In this document: positions 41,649-49,607 of the stretch, piece after piece
How positions within the stretch are numbered: position 1 is the first letter of the stretch
Layout: each line of letters begins with the position of its first letter
Assembly (NCBI RefSeq): GCF_016864375.1
Contig: NZ_CP069354.1
Location: forward strand, 4,127,501 to 4,191,500
Direction: 5' to 3'
Source of the DNA: Microvirga sp. VF16
Lineage (GTDB): Bacteria > Pseudomonadota > Alphaproteobacteria > Rhizobiales > Beijerinckiaceae
DNA length: 64,000 nucleotides
Notes under the pieces: model-generated
Database searches by the model: none
The model's input: only the letters and a program-made list of their open reading frames with translations
Told to the model about the DNA's origin: nothing
Made by a program: the position numbers and the translations under genes

Positions 41649-43571
41649 TTGGCGAGTAAAACGTTGTCCACACCCCTTCTCGACACCATCAAGACTCCGG
41701 ACGATCTGCGTCATTTGCCCGAAAACCAGCTCCGGCAGGTGGCGGATGAGCTGCGGACGGAGACGATCAGCGCCGTGTCCGTCACCGGCGGGCATCTCGG
41801 CGCGGGCCTGGGTGTGGTCGAGCTGACGGTGGCGCTGCATTACGTGTTCGACACGCCCCGCGACCGGCTGATCTGGGACGTGGGCCACCAGGCCTACCCC
41901 CATAAGATCTTGACAGGCCGCCGCGACCGGATCCGGACCCTGCGCCAGGCGGACGGGCTGTCGGGCTTCACCAAGCGTTCCGAGAGCGAATACGACCCCT
42001 TCGGCGCGGCCCATTCCTCCACCTCGATCTCGGCCGGTCTCGGCATGGCCGTGGCGCGGGACCTGGAGGGCAAGACGAATAACGTGATCGCCGTGATCGG
42101 CGACGGGGCCATGTCGGCCGGCATGGCCTATGAGGCCATGAACAATGCCGGTGCCATGCATTCGCGGCTCATCGTCATCCTCAACGACAACGACATGTCG
42201 ATCGCGCCGCCCACCGGCGCCATGTCGTCCTATCTCGCCCGCCTCGTCTCGGGCGGCACCTATCGCGGCATCCGCGAGACGGCCAAGCAGCTGGCGAAGA
42301 AGCTGCCGAAATTCATCTACGAGAAGGCTCAGCGCGCCGAGGAATTCGCCCGCGGTTTCTGGACCGGCGGCACCATGTTCGAGGAGCTCGGCTTCTACTA
42401 TGTCGGTCCGATCGACGGGCACAATCTCGACCACCTGCTGCCGATCCTGAAGAACGTGCGCGACACCGAGACTGGCCCGGTCCTCGTCCATGTGGTGACC
42501 AAGAAGGGCAAGGGCTATGCGCCCGCCGAGGCCGCCGCCGACAAGTATCACGGCGTCGTCACCTTCGACGTGGTGACGGGTGCGCAGACCAAGGCCAAGG
42601 CCAATGCCCCCTCCTACACCAAGGTGTTCGGCGAGAGCCTGATCAAGGAGGCCCACAAGGACGACAAGATCGTCGCCGTCACTGCCGCCATGCCGTCGGG
42701 CACCGGCATCGACATGTTCGGTAAGGAATTCCCCGTCCGTACCTTCGACGTGGGCATTGCCGAGCAGCACGCAGTGACCTTTGCCGCCGGCATGGCGACG
42801 GAGGGCTATAAGCCGTTCTGCGCCATCTATTCCACCTTCCTGCAGCGCGCCTACGATCAGGTCGTGCACGACGTGGCGATCCAGAACCTGCCGGTGCGCT
42901 TCGCCCTCGACCGGGCCGGCCTCGTCGGCGCGGACGGCGCGACCCATGCGGGCTCCTTCGATATCGCCTATCTCGGCTGCCTGCCGAACATAGTGGTCAT
43001 GGCCGCCGCCGACGAGGCGGAGCTGGTCCATATGGTGGCGACCGCCGCAGCCTATGATTCAGGCCCCATCGCCTTCCGCTATCCGCGCGGTGAGGGTGTT
43101 GGTGTCGACATGCCCGAAAAGGGCATCCCGCTTGCCATCGGCAAGGGCCGGATCGTCAAGGAGGGCAGCCGCATCGCGATTCTGTCGCTCGGCACCCGCC
43201 TCTCCGAAGCCCTGAAGGCGGCGGAGGAACTGGAGGCGCGCGGTCTTTCCACCACAGTGGCCGATGCCCGCTTCGCCAAGCCCCTGGACGAGGAGCTGAT
43301 CCTGCGGCTTGCCCGCGATCACGAGGTTCTCGTCACCGTCGAGGAAGGCTCGATTGGCGGCTTCGGCTCCTTCGTGCTGCAGCTTCTCGCCGACAAGGGT
43401 GCGCTCGACCGGGGCAGCCTGAAGGTGCGCTCGATGGTCCTGCCGGACATCTACCAGGACCAGGACAAGCCCGAGCGCATGTACGCCAAGGCTGGCCTCG
43501 ACGCGGCCGGCATCGTGACCAAGGTGTTCGAGGCCCTCGGCAAGGAAGAGGCCCGGAAGGTCAGGGCTTAA
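41649..43571 (+). CDS. dxs: 1-deoxy-D-xylulose-5-phosphate synthase
   Basis: A 640-aa thiamine-diphosphate enzyme that condenses pyruvate and glyceraldehyde 3-phosphate, the entry step of the MEP isoprenoid pathway. GHQAYPHKILTGRRD, VIGDGAMSAGMAYEAMNNAG (ThDP and metal binding) and RTFDVGIAEQHAVTFAAG (transketolase pyrimidine-binding part with catalytic Glu) are diagnostic. The start codon is TTG 41649, three bases after the PrsW stop. The product also feeds thiamine and pyridoxal synthesis in many bacteria. Downstream lie sodB-like (opposite strand), then tlyA and rlmD-like. Confidence 0.97.
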   Translation: MASKTLSTPLLDTIKTPDDLRHLPENQLRQVADELRTETISAVSVTGGHLGAGLGVVELTVALHYVFDTPRDRLIWDVGHQAYPHKILTGRRDRIRTLRQADGLSGFTKRSESEYDPFGAAHSSTSISAGLGMAVARDLEGKTNNVIAVIGDGAMSAGMAYEAMNNAGAMHSRLIVILNDNDMSIAPPTGAMSSYLARLVSGGTYRGIRETAKQLAKKLPKFIYEKAQRAEEFARGFWTGGTMFEELGFYYVGPIDGHNLDHLLPILKNVRDTETGPVLVHVVTKKGKGYAPAEAAADKYHGVVTFDVVTGAQTKAKANAPSYTKVFGESLIKEAHKDDKIVAVTAAMPSGTGIDMFGKEFPVRTFDVGIAEQHAVTFAAGMATEGYKPFCAIYSTFLQRAYDQVVHDVAIQNLPVRFALDRAGLVGADGATHAGSFDIAYLGCLPNIVVMAAADEAELVHMVATAAAYDSGPIAFRYPRGEGVGVDMPEKGIPLAIGKGRIVKEGSRIAILSLGTRLSEALKAAEELEARGLSTTVADARFAKPLDEELILRLARDHEVLVTVEEGSIGGFGSFVLQLLADKGALDRGSLKVRSMVLPDIYQDQDKPERMYAKAGLDAAGIVTKVFEALGKEEARKVRA

Positions 43572-43575
43572 AGGT

Positions 43576-43734
43576 TCACCACTGTCATTCCGGGGCCGCG
43601 CAGCGGAGCCCGGAATCCATAACCACCGCGGCCCAGGAAAGGGCGACCGGCGTCTCAATCTGCCTTGAAACGTTAGCGGTTATGGATTCCGGGCTCGGCC
43701 TTTGGCCGCCCCGGAATGACGGTCGGATTGCTGA
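43576..43734. repeat. Pair of inverted GTCATTCCGGGG-type repeats
   Basis: ACTGTCATTCCGGGGCCGCG...CCCGGAATCCATAACC (43578-43625) is mirrored by GGTTATGGATTCCGGG...CCCCGGAATGACGGT (about 43677-43720), so the whole can fold as one large hairpin. It sits between the dxs stop and the convergent superoxide dismutase stop. Related sequence is at 46524-46762. Confidence 0.75.
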
Positions 43735-43743
43735 GCTGAGACC

Positions 43744-44457
43744 CTAAACCGTCAGCGTTCCCGCCTTCGCCGCGGCATAGCGCTGGCCGATCTTGTTCCA
43801 GTCGAGGACGTTCCACCATGCCTTGAGATAGTCCGGCCGGCGGTTCTGGTATTTCAGGTAATAGGCATGCTCCCACACGTCGTTGCCCATCAGGACCCTC
43901 TGCCCTTCCATGAGGGGCGTATCCTGGTTGGGCTTCGCCACGAGGGCGAGCTTGCCGTCACGGGCAACCGTCACGAAGACCCAGCCGGAGCCGAATTGTC
44001 GCGTCCCTGCATTGTTGAAATCCTCCTGGAGCTTCTGGAATCCGCCGAGATCCCGGTCGATGGCTGCCTTCAGATCACCCGATGGCTCGCCGCCCGACCC
44101 GCCCATGATCTGCCAGAACATGGTGTGGTTGGCATGTCCCCCGCCATTGTTGCGGATCGCGGCCCGGATCGACTCAGGGACTTTGTTCAGGTTCGCCAGC
44201 ATGTCCTGGAGCGGCATCTTGGCCGCCTCGGCATTCTGGCTCAGGGCCGCGTTGAGATTGTTGACATAGGCCGCATGGTGCCTGCCATGGTGGATCTCCA
44301 TGGTCTGGGCGTCAATATGCGGCTCGTTCTTGGACGGCGCATAAGGCAAGGGATCGAGCTTGAAGGGGCCCGATGGGGCTTGCGCCCAGGCGCGGGGAAT
44401 GGCAGCGCTGGCGGCGAACAGGGTCGCTCCTGTCAAAAGATGTCGACGGCTGATCAT
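43744..44457 (-). CDS. Fe/Mn superoxide dismutase with Tat signal
   Basis: A 237-aa superoxide dismutase. The N-terminus (MISRRHLLTGATLFAASAAI) is a Tat signal with a twin-Arg SRRHLL motif and a likely cut after AWA-Q, so the enzyme is probably periplasmic. Metal ligands are in the canonical places: His56 in MEIHHGRHH, His111 in ANHTMFW, Asp193 and His197 in DVWEHAYY. Fe versus Mn cannot be decided by eye. It lies on the opposite strand between dxs and tlyA, so it was probably inserted into that run. Tat export allows the protein to fold and load metal before crossing the membrane. Confidence 0.94.
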   Translation of the reverse strand: MISRRHLLTGATLFAASAAIPRAWAQAPSGPFKLDPLPYAPSKNEPHIDAQTMEIHHGRHHAAYVNNLNAALSQNAEAAKMPLQDMLANLNKVPESIRAAIRNNGGGHANHTMFWQIMGGSGGEPSGDLKAAIDRDLGGFQKLQEDFNNAGTRQFGSGWVFVTVARDGKLALVAKPNQDTPLMEGQRVLMGNDVWEHAYYLKYQNRRPDYLKAWWNVLDWNKIGQRYAAAKAGTLTV

Positions 44458-44561
44458 GGGATCTCCGTGGGCCTGTAGGGATTGTGAACGAAAGATGTTC
44501 TAGGGCGGGACTCAGGTTCCGGCCATGAAGGGATCGTGAACCGGATGGATTCGAGGCCTTA

Positions 44562-45278
44562 ATGACCCGCAGGCGCGCCGATGTGGTTCTGGTCGAGCGG
44601 GGCTTCTTTGCAAGCCGCGCCCGGGCGCAGGAGGCGATTGCGGCCGGCCTCGTGACCGTGAATGGGGCCGTCATCCGCAAGGCGTCCGATGCGGTCCCTG
44701 AGGAAGCGGTCATCACGGCCGAGCAGCCGCATCCTTACGTGTCTCGCGGCGGCGTGAAGCTGGCGGCGGCGCTCGACGCCTTCCACATCGACCCGAAGAA
44801 CAAGATATGCCTCGACATCGGCGCCTTCACGGAAGTGCTGGTGAAGCGCGGTGCGGCCCATGTCTACGCGGTGGACGTGGGACACGGCCAGTTGCACCCC
44901 ACCATCGTCGGCAATGCACGGGTGACGAATTTCGAGGGCACGGATGCCCGTTCGCTGACGACAGGGCTCATCCCGCAAGCCGCCGATCTGCTGGTTTCGG
45001 ATGTGAGCTTCATTTCGCTCAAACTCGTTCTGCCTCCTGCCATCGCCCTGCTGAAGCCCCGCGCAGAACTCGCCGTTCTGGTGAAGCCGCAATTCGAGGC
45101 CGGACGCGATTACGTGAAGAAGGGCATCGTTCGCGACGAGGCGGTGCATCGCGCCGTGTCCGAGGACATGACGGCTTTCGTCGCCTCGCTCGGCTTCACC
45201 ATCATCGGGCTCGTCCCCTCGCCCATCGAGGGCGGCGACGGCAATCGTGAATTCTTGTTGGGAGCCCGTCGTGGTTGA
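44562..45278 (+). CDS. tlyA: TlyA family rRNA 2'-O-methyltransferase / haemolysin-like
   Basis: A 238-aa protein with an N-terminal S4 RNA-binding domain (RADVVLVERGFFASRARAQEA) and an FtsJ-like methyltransferase domain. In M. tuberculosis TlyA methylates 16S and 23S rRNA and governs capreomycin sensitivity; haemolysis is a secondary label. GGVKLAAALDAF, CLDIGAFTEVLVKRGAAHVY (SAM-binding) and DVSFISLKLVLP are the family blocks. Its stop overlaps the GTG start of the rlmD-like gene by eight bases, so translation is coupled. Confidence 0.93.
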   Translation: MTRRRADVVLVERGFFASRARAQEAIAAGLVTVNGAVIRKASDAVPEEAVITAEQPHPYVSRGGVKLAAALDAFHIDPKNKICLDIGAFTEVLVKRGAAHVYAVDVGHGQLHPTIVGNARVTNFEGTDARSLTTGLIPQAADLLVSDVSFISLKLVLPPAIALLKPRAELAVLVKPQFEAGRDYVKKGIVRDEAVHRAVSEDMTAFVASLGFTIIGLVPSPIEGGDGNREFLLGARRG

Positions 45279-46521
45279 ACAGGTAACGATCAAGCGCCTC
45301 GGTGCGAAAGGTGACGGAATCGCGGATGGCGCCTCCGGCCCCGTTTTCGTGCCCAAGGTGCTGCCGGACGAGATTGTGACCATCGAGCGCGACGGATCGC
45401 ATGCGCGCCTCATCAGCGTCGATGTTCCATCGCCCGAGCGCGAGACGCCGTTCTGCCCCTATTTCGACGCATGCGGCGGCTGCGCAACGCAGCACATGAA
45501 GCACGGTTTCTATCAGGCGTGGAAATACGGAGCGCTCGTCCATACCTTGAAGCAGGCACGGATCGAAGCGCCTGTCGAGCCGCTCATCGACGCCCATGGC
45601 GAGGGGCGCCGGCGCGTCACGCTGCACGTGCGCTTTCCCGACCGCGCCATGCATGTGGGCTTCATGGCGCCGCGCAGCCACCAGATCGTCGAGATTGCGT
45701 TCTGTCCCATTACGGAATCTGCTTTGAAGGAACGGGCACCGGCGATTGCGCGCGCGATCGGCGAGCATCTGAAAGGCCCGCGCAAGCCGCTCGACATCCA
45801 GATCACCGCGACGCAGACCGGCTTCGACGTGGATGTGCGCGGGCACGGACCGATGAAGGATGCGGACCGCCTGAGCCTCATCGACCTCGCCAGCGAACTC
45901 GATCTCTCGCGTCTGTCGGTCCATGGCGACGTGATCGTGGAGCGCCGGCCTCCCGCCATCGTCATGGGCCGTGCCTCGGTAGTTCCACCTCCGGGCTCGT
46001 TCCTTCAGGCGACGAGACTCGGCGAGGAGACGCTTGCCGGTTTCGTCGTTGAGGCCTGCACGCGTGCCAAGCGTGTCGCCGATCTTTTTGCCGGAACAGG
46101 CCCCTTCTCATTGCGGCTCGCGGAGAAAGCGGACGTGCACGCCGTCGAATTCGACAAGGGTTCGATGACAGCCCTCGACAAGGCCGCGCGCGCGACGCCG
46201 GGTCTGCGCCGCGTCACGACCGAAGCGCGCGACCTCTTCCGTCGACCGCTGCTGACGCCTGAGCTCAACGCCTTCGACGCCGTCGTGCTCGATCCACCCC
46301 GCGCGGGTGCCGAAGCCCAGGTGAAGCAGCTTGCCGTGTCGAAAGTTCCGCTCGTCGTCAGCGTCTCCTGCGACGCCGCCACCTTCGCCCGCGATGCCGC
46401 GATTTTGATGGCGAGCGGCTATCGCCTGGAACGCGTCATCCCGGTCGATCAGTTCAAGCACTCACCGCATCTGGAAGTCGTCGGGATCTTGAAGCGGGAC
46501 GCGGTGAAGAAGCGGCGGTAA
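45271..46521 (+). CDS. 23S rRNA (uracil-C5)-methyltransferase, RlmD/RumA-like
   Basis: A 416-aa class I methyltransferase. An N-terminal TRAM-like domain (VTIKRLGAKGDGIAD) is followed by an Fe-S cluster motif with Cys in FCPYFDACGGCATQH, a SAM-binding domain (VADLFAGTGPFSLRLAE) and the catalytic Cys in VVSVSCDAATFARD with D-P-P-R-A-G. The family methylates U747 or U1939 of 23S rRNA or U54 of tRNA; the exact site is not clear. GTG 45271 with GGAG upstream is preferred to an ATG at 45247, because translation from 45271 overlaps the tlyA stop. Confidence 0.93.
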   Translation: MVEQVTIKRLGAKGDGIADGASGPVFVPKVLPDEIVTIERDGSHARLISVDVPSPERETPFCPYFDACGGCATQHMKHGFYQAWKYGALVHTLKQARIEAPVEPLIDAHGEGRRRVTLHVRFPDRAMHVGFMAPRSHQIVEIAFCPITESALKERAPAIARAIGEHLKGPRKPLDIQITATQTGFDVDVRGHGPMKDADRLSLIDLASELDLSRLSVHGDVIVERRPPAIVMGRASVVPPPGSFLQATRLGEETLAGFVVEACTRAKRVADLFAGTGPFSLRLAEKADVHAVEFDKGSMTALDKAARATPGLRRVTTEARDLFRRPLLTPELNAFDAVVLDPPRAGAEAQVKQLAVSKVPLVVSVSCDAATFARDAAILMASGYRLERVIPVDQFKHSPHLEVVGILKRDAVKKRR

Positions 46522-46523
46522 TC

Positions 46524-46762
46524 CAAACCGTCATCCCGGGCGAAGCGGAGCGGAGATCCGGGATCGTCAGCAGGATGAGGCGCCCGAACCTCCACTGTCA
46601 TCCCCGCGAAGGCGGGGATCCATAACCGCTGGCGGTGCCAGCTGAACTTCTGTCGTGGCTATGGATCCCGGGCTCCGCTGCGCGGCCCCGGGATGACGGT
46701 GCTGGACTGGTCCTGCGATCCCGGATCGTCGCTATACTCCGTTCGGGATGACCGTGCTGGAA
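46524..46762. repeat. Cluster of GTCATCCCGGG-type dispersed repeats
   Basis: Four or five short palindrome-like units in a row: CCGTCATCCCGGGCGAAGCG..., CTGTCATCCCCGCGAAGGCGGGGATCC, CTATGGATCCCGGGCTCCGCTGCGC...CCCGGGATGACGG, and a TCCCGGATCG...CGGGATGACC unit. They fill the gap between the convergent rlmD-like and SRAP genes. Confidence 0.75.
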
Positions 46763-46766
46763 AAGC

Positions 46767-47513
46767 CTAAAACAAGCTCCCCTGCCCATCCTCGTCGCTG
46801 GAGAGCGGCTTCTTCGCTTTCTTCTTCTCCTTCACCGGCGCAGGCTCCGGCTGGCTCAGCGGCTCCAACAGACCCGGATCGTCATTCTCGACTTTGTTCA
46901 CGCGGTTCGAGACTGGAACCATATCGAGCCACTCGTCGGGACAGGGGCGCACGAGGCGCATCACGTCGGCGCGCTCGTCGCGCACATCAAGCCATGCTGC
47001 GATGTCGTCCGGTGAGAGGATCACCGGCATGCGATCGTGCACAGCGGAAAGCGTGCCATTGGCATCGGTCGTCACGATGGCGGCCGTATCGATCTCGCCG
47101 CCGTCAGGACTGCTATAGGTTTCCCACAGGCCTGCCATCGGCATGGGTTTGCGGTCGCGCGGGCGGATCAGGAATGGCGTCTTCTCCCGTCCATGGCGCT
47201 GCCATTCATAGAAGCCATCGGCGAGGAAAATGCAGCGCCGGCGCTTCAACGCCGCCTTGAAGGTCGGCTTCGTCTGCAGTGTTTCGCCGCGGGCGTTGAT
47301 GACGAGAGGAAAATCCTTCGGATCCTTCACCCAGGACGGCAGGAAGCCCCAGCGCACCAGCATGAAATGCCGCTCGCCCCGATCCTCCAGCACGATCGGC
47401 ACGGGTTGCGTAGGAGCCACGTTGTAGCGCGGAGGAAAGTTCGGCTGCTCGGGATAGCCATAGAAATCCCGATAGATCTCGGGGTCGAGAGAGATGGCGA
47501 AACGTCCGCACAT
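46767..47513 (-). CDS. SOS response-associated peptidase (YedK/HMCES-like)
   Basis: A 248-aa SRAP protein. The invariant Cys2 (MCGRFA, exposed after Met removal), the N-A-R-G-E-T segment and H-D-R-M-P motif form the site that makes a covalent cross-link to abasic sites in single-stranded DNA. The C-terminal tail is Lys/Glu-rich (KEKKKAKKPL) and probably disordered. This is DNA-damage tolerance rather than a classic protease. It lies convergent to rlmD-like. I see no perfect LexA box directly upstream. Confidence 0.93.
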   Translation of the reverse strand: MCGRFAISLDPEIYRDFYGYPEQPNFPPRYNVAPTQPVPIVLEDRGERHFMLVRWGFLPSWVKDPKDFPLVINARGETLQTKPTFKAALKRRRCIFLADGFYEWQRHGREKTPFLIRPRDRKPMPMAGLWETYSSPDGGEIDTAAIVTTDANGTLSAVHDRMPVILSPDDIAAWLDVRDERADVMRLVRPCPDEWLDMVPVSNRVNKVENDDPGLLEPLSQPEPAPVKEKKKAKKPLSSDEDGQGSLF

Positions 47514-47533
47514 GGATTTCTCCTCGGTTCTTA

Positions 47534-47590
47534 GGCTATCCCACTGCCATTCCGAGCTCCGCTACGCGGCCCCGGCATGACAGTGCTGTA
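47534..47590. repeat. Single CATTCCGAGCTCC...CGGCATGACAGTG-type repeat
   Basis: An imperfect hairpin of the same family as those at 43576 and 46524, in the gap upstream of the SRAP gene and at the end of corA. It ends within three bases of the corA stop. Confidence 0.6.
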
Positions 47591-47592
47591 CA

Positions 47593-48588
47593 TCAGAGCC
47601 ACCGCTTCCAGCGGAAGAACAGATAGGGCAGCACGGCGGCGAGCACCATCAGGGCGATCGCCCAAAGATAGCCGAACTCCCATTCGAGTTCCGGCATGAT
47701 CTTGAAGTTCATGCCGTAGAGCGACGAGACCAGGGTCGGCGGCAGGAAGATCACCGACATGACCGAGAAGATCTTGATGATGTCGTTCTGTTCCATGGTG
47801 ACGAAGCCGAGCGTTGCGTCGAGCAGAAACTGAACCTTGCTGGAGAGAAAGTTCGCATGCTCCTCGATGGATTGCACGTCGCGAAGCGCCGTGCGCCATT
47901 CGGACTGATAGCCCGCCGTCTTCTGCGGCCGCGGCATGCTGGCGGACAGGAACAGCAACATGCGCTCCACCGATACCATGCTCTCGCGCACGTTTGAGAT
48001 GATGTCGCCCTTGCGACCGATGGATCTCAGGGCAACGCGGTAGGAGGCAGCGCGGCGCGCACCTTGCTTTTCGTTCTCGAAAATCGCCTGCGATAGTCGT
48101 TCGATGCGCGTCCCGACAGCCCCCAGGATCTCGGCGGCACGGTCGATGATGGTCTCCAACAATCCATCGAGCACCGCCTCCGGTCTGTGCCGACAGCCGC
48201 CTGGCTTCACCGCGCGGGCCATGAACATGTTGAAGGAGCGCGGCTCGCCATAGCGCACGGTCACGAGTGCCTTCTCCGTCAGGATGAAGGAGACATCGAT
48301 GAGTTTCGGATTCTCGGTATCGGAGCTGCATAGAACGCGAGCCGTCATGTAGCGCGCGTTGTTCTCGTTGTAGAGAATTTCAGAGGGCTCGATATCCGCC
48401 ATCTCCTCCTTGGTCGGGATCTCGATGTTGAGATAGGTCTCGACGAGTCTGTCCTCTTCCTTCGTCGGCTCGATCAGGTCGATCCACAGGGCATCATGAG
48501 GGATCGGCTCGCCCGGCGGGAGAACATGGCGGTCGAGGGACTCGCCTATCGGTCCGATCACCTGTGTCGGCTTGTGGATCACAATCAT
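47593..48588 (-). CDS. corA: CorA-type Mg2+ transporter
   Basis: A 331-aa inner-membrane channel. The G-M-N selectivity motif is in SLYGMNFK (about residue 269-271), between two C-terminal membrane helices (MSVIFLPPTLVSSLYGMN and YLWAIALMVLAAVLPYLFF). The N-terminal domain (about 1-230) is a soluble funnel that senses intracellular Mg2+ or Co2+ in pentameric CorA. The length is close to the family norm. It stands alone, with dispersed repeats on both sides and no regulator adjacent. Confidence 0.95.
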   Translation of the reverse strand: MIVIHKPTQVIGPIGESLDRHVLPPGEPIPHDALWIDLIEPTKEEDRLVETYLNIEIPTKEEMADIEPSEILYNENNARYMTARVLCSSDTENPKLIDVSFILTEKALVTVRYGEPRSFNMFMARAVKPGGCRHRPEAVLDGLLETIIDRAAEILGAVGTRIERLSQAIFENEKQGARRAASYRVALRSIGRKGDIISNVRESMVSVERMLLFLSASMPRPQKTAGYQSEWRTALRDVQSIEEHANFLSSKVQFLLDATLGFVTMEQNDIIKIFSVMSVIFLPPTLVSSLYGMNFKIMPELEWEFGYLWAIALMVLAAVLPYLFFRWKRWL

Positions 48589-48632
48589 AAGCGCTCTCGC
48601 CCCTCAAGAATCTTGGCTTGGACCAGGTAACC

Positions 48633-48750
48633 CTTGTCATTCCCGGCCGGAGCGTAGCGGAGGGGAAGGGGATCCACAATCGGGCCCAGCGCCTTGGTGG
48701 ATCCCCTTCCCTTGCCTAGGGCTCGCCGGGGGTGACAATGGACAGACCCA
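48633..48750. repeat. GTCATTCCCGGCCGG-type repeat with AGGGGAAGGGGATCC stem
   Basis: GTCATTCCCGGC at the left is mirrored by GCCGGGGGTGACAA at the right, and inside them GGAAGGGGATCCAC pairs with GTGGATCCCCTTCC, giving a long hairpin. It is related to the sequence at 12242-12335. It lies between the corA start and the SDR stop. Confidence 0.7.
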
Positions 48751-48751
48751 T

Positions 48752-49603
48752 TTAACGCAAGGATGACAGGGGCGGTGTGTCATCCGGCACGAAGAAGTCG
48801 GGTGCGAGGGGCTTCGTCGGATCGACTCGGTATTTCTCGAAATCGGTCACACCTTCGCCGTGCAGGAACACATCGTCGATGAGGAATTGGCCCGAGAAGC
48901 TCTTCGAGGGTTTCTGGAAGATCGCGTAAGCCGCATCGGCCAGGATCTCGGGGGTGCGACTCGCTTGCACAAGCTCGTCGCCGCCGAGCAGGTTCCTGAT
49001 CGCGCTTGTGGCAATCGTCGTGCGTGGCCAGAGCGCGTTGACGGCGATCCCCCTGCCCCGCAATTCCCCTGCAAGACCCAGGGCGCAGATGCTCATGCCG
49101 TATTTGGCCAGCGAATAGGCCAGATGCGGCGCGAACCATTTCTCGCTCATGTCGAGTGGCGGAGAGAGCATGAGAATGTGCGGATTCTTCGCCTTCTCCA
49201 GATGCGGAATGGCGTATTTCGAGACCATGTAGGTGCCGCGCGCATTGATCTGGTGCATCAAATCGAAGCGCTTCATGTCGGTCTGCGGCGTCGGGGTAAG
49301 GCTGACGGCACTCGCGTTGTTGACCACGATGTCGAGGCCACCGAATGTCTCGACCGTTTTCTCGATCGCACCCTTCACCGCCTCCTCGTCGCGCACATCG
49401 ACCACGAGCGGCAGTGCCCTGCCGCCCACCGCCTCGATTTCTTCCGCCGCCGTATAGATCGTGCCGGGAAGCTTCGGGTGCGGGTCGGTGGTCTTGGCCG
49501 CGATGACCACGTTCGCACCGTCCCTCGCGGCGCGAAGTCCGATGGCAAGACCGATGCCGCGCGAGGCGCCGGTGATGAAGAGAGTTTTACCTTCGAGACT
49601 CAT
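48752..49603 (-). CDS. Short-chain dehydrogenase (HSDL2-like)
   Basis: A 283-aa SDR with TGASRGIG at residues 10-17, N-N-A-S in IVVNNASAVSLTPT and the catalytic Y-x3-K in YSLAKYGMS. The C-terminal extension (GQFLIDDVFLHGEGVTDFEKY) marks the HSDL2-like subgroup, whose members are linked to lipid metabolism. It starts four bases after the acyl-CoA dehydrogenase stop and is therefore its operon partner, which supports a role in acyl-CoA or hydroxyacyl oxidation. The exact substrate is unknown. ATG 49601-49603 was chosen because ten earlier codons lie inside the upstream gene. Confidence 0.9.
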   Translation of the reverse strand: MSLEGKTLFITGASRGIGLAIGLRAARDGANVVIAAKTTDPHPKLPGTIYTAAEEIEAVGGRALPLVVDVRDEEAVKGAIEKTVETFGGLDIVVNNASAVSLTPTPQTDMKRFDLMHQINARGTYMVSKYAIPHLEKAKNPHILMLSPPLDMSEKWFAPHLAYSLAKYGMSICALGLAGELRGRGIAVNALWPRTTIATSAIRNLLGGDELVQASRTPEILADAAYAIFQKPSKSFSGQFLIDDVFLHGEGVTDFEKYRVDPTKPLAPDFFVPDDTPPLSSLR

Positions 49604-49607
49604 GTTG

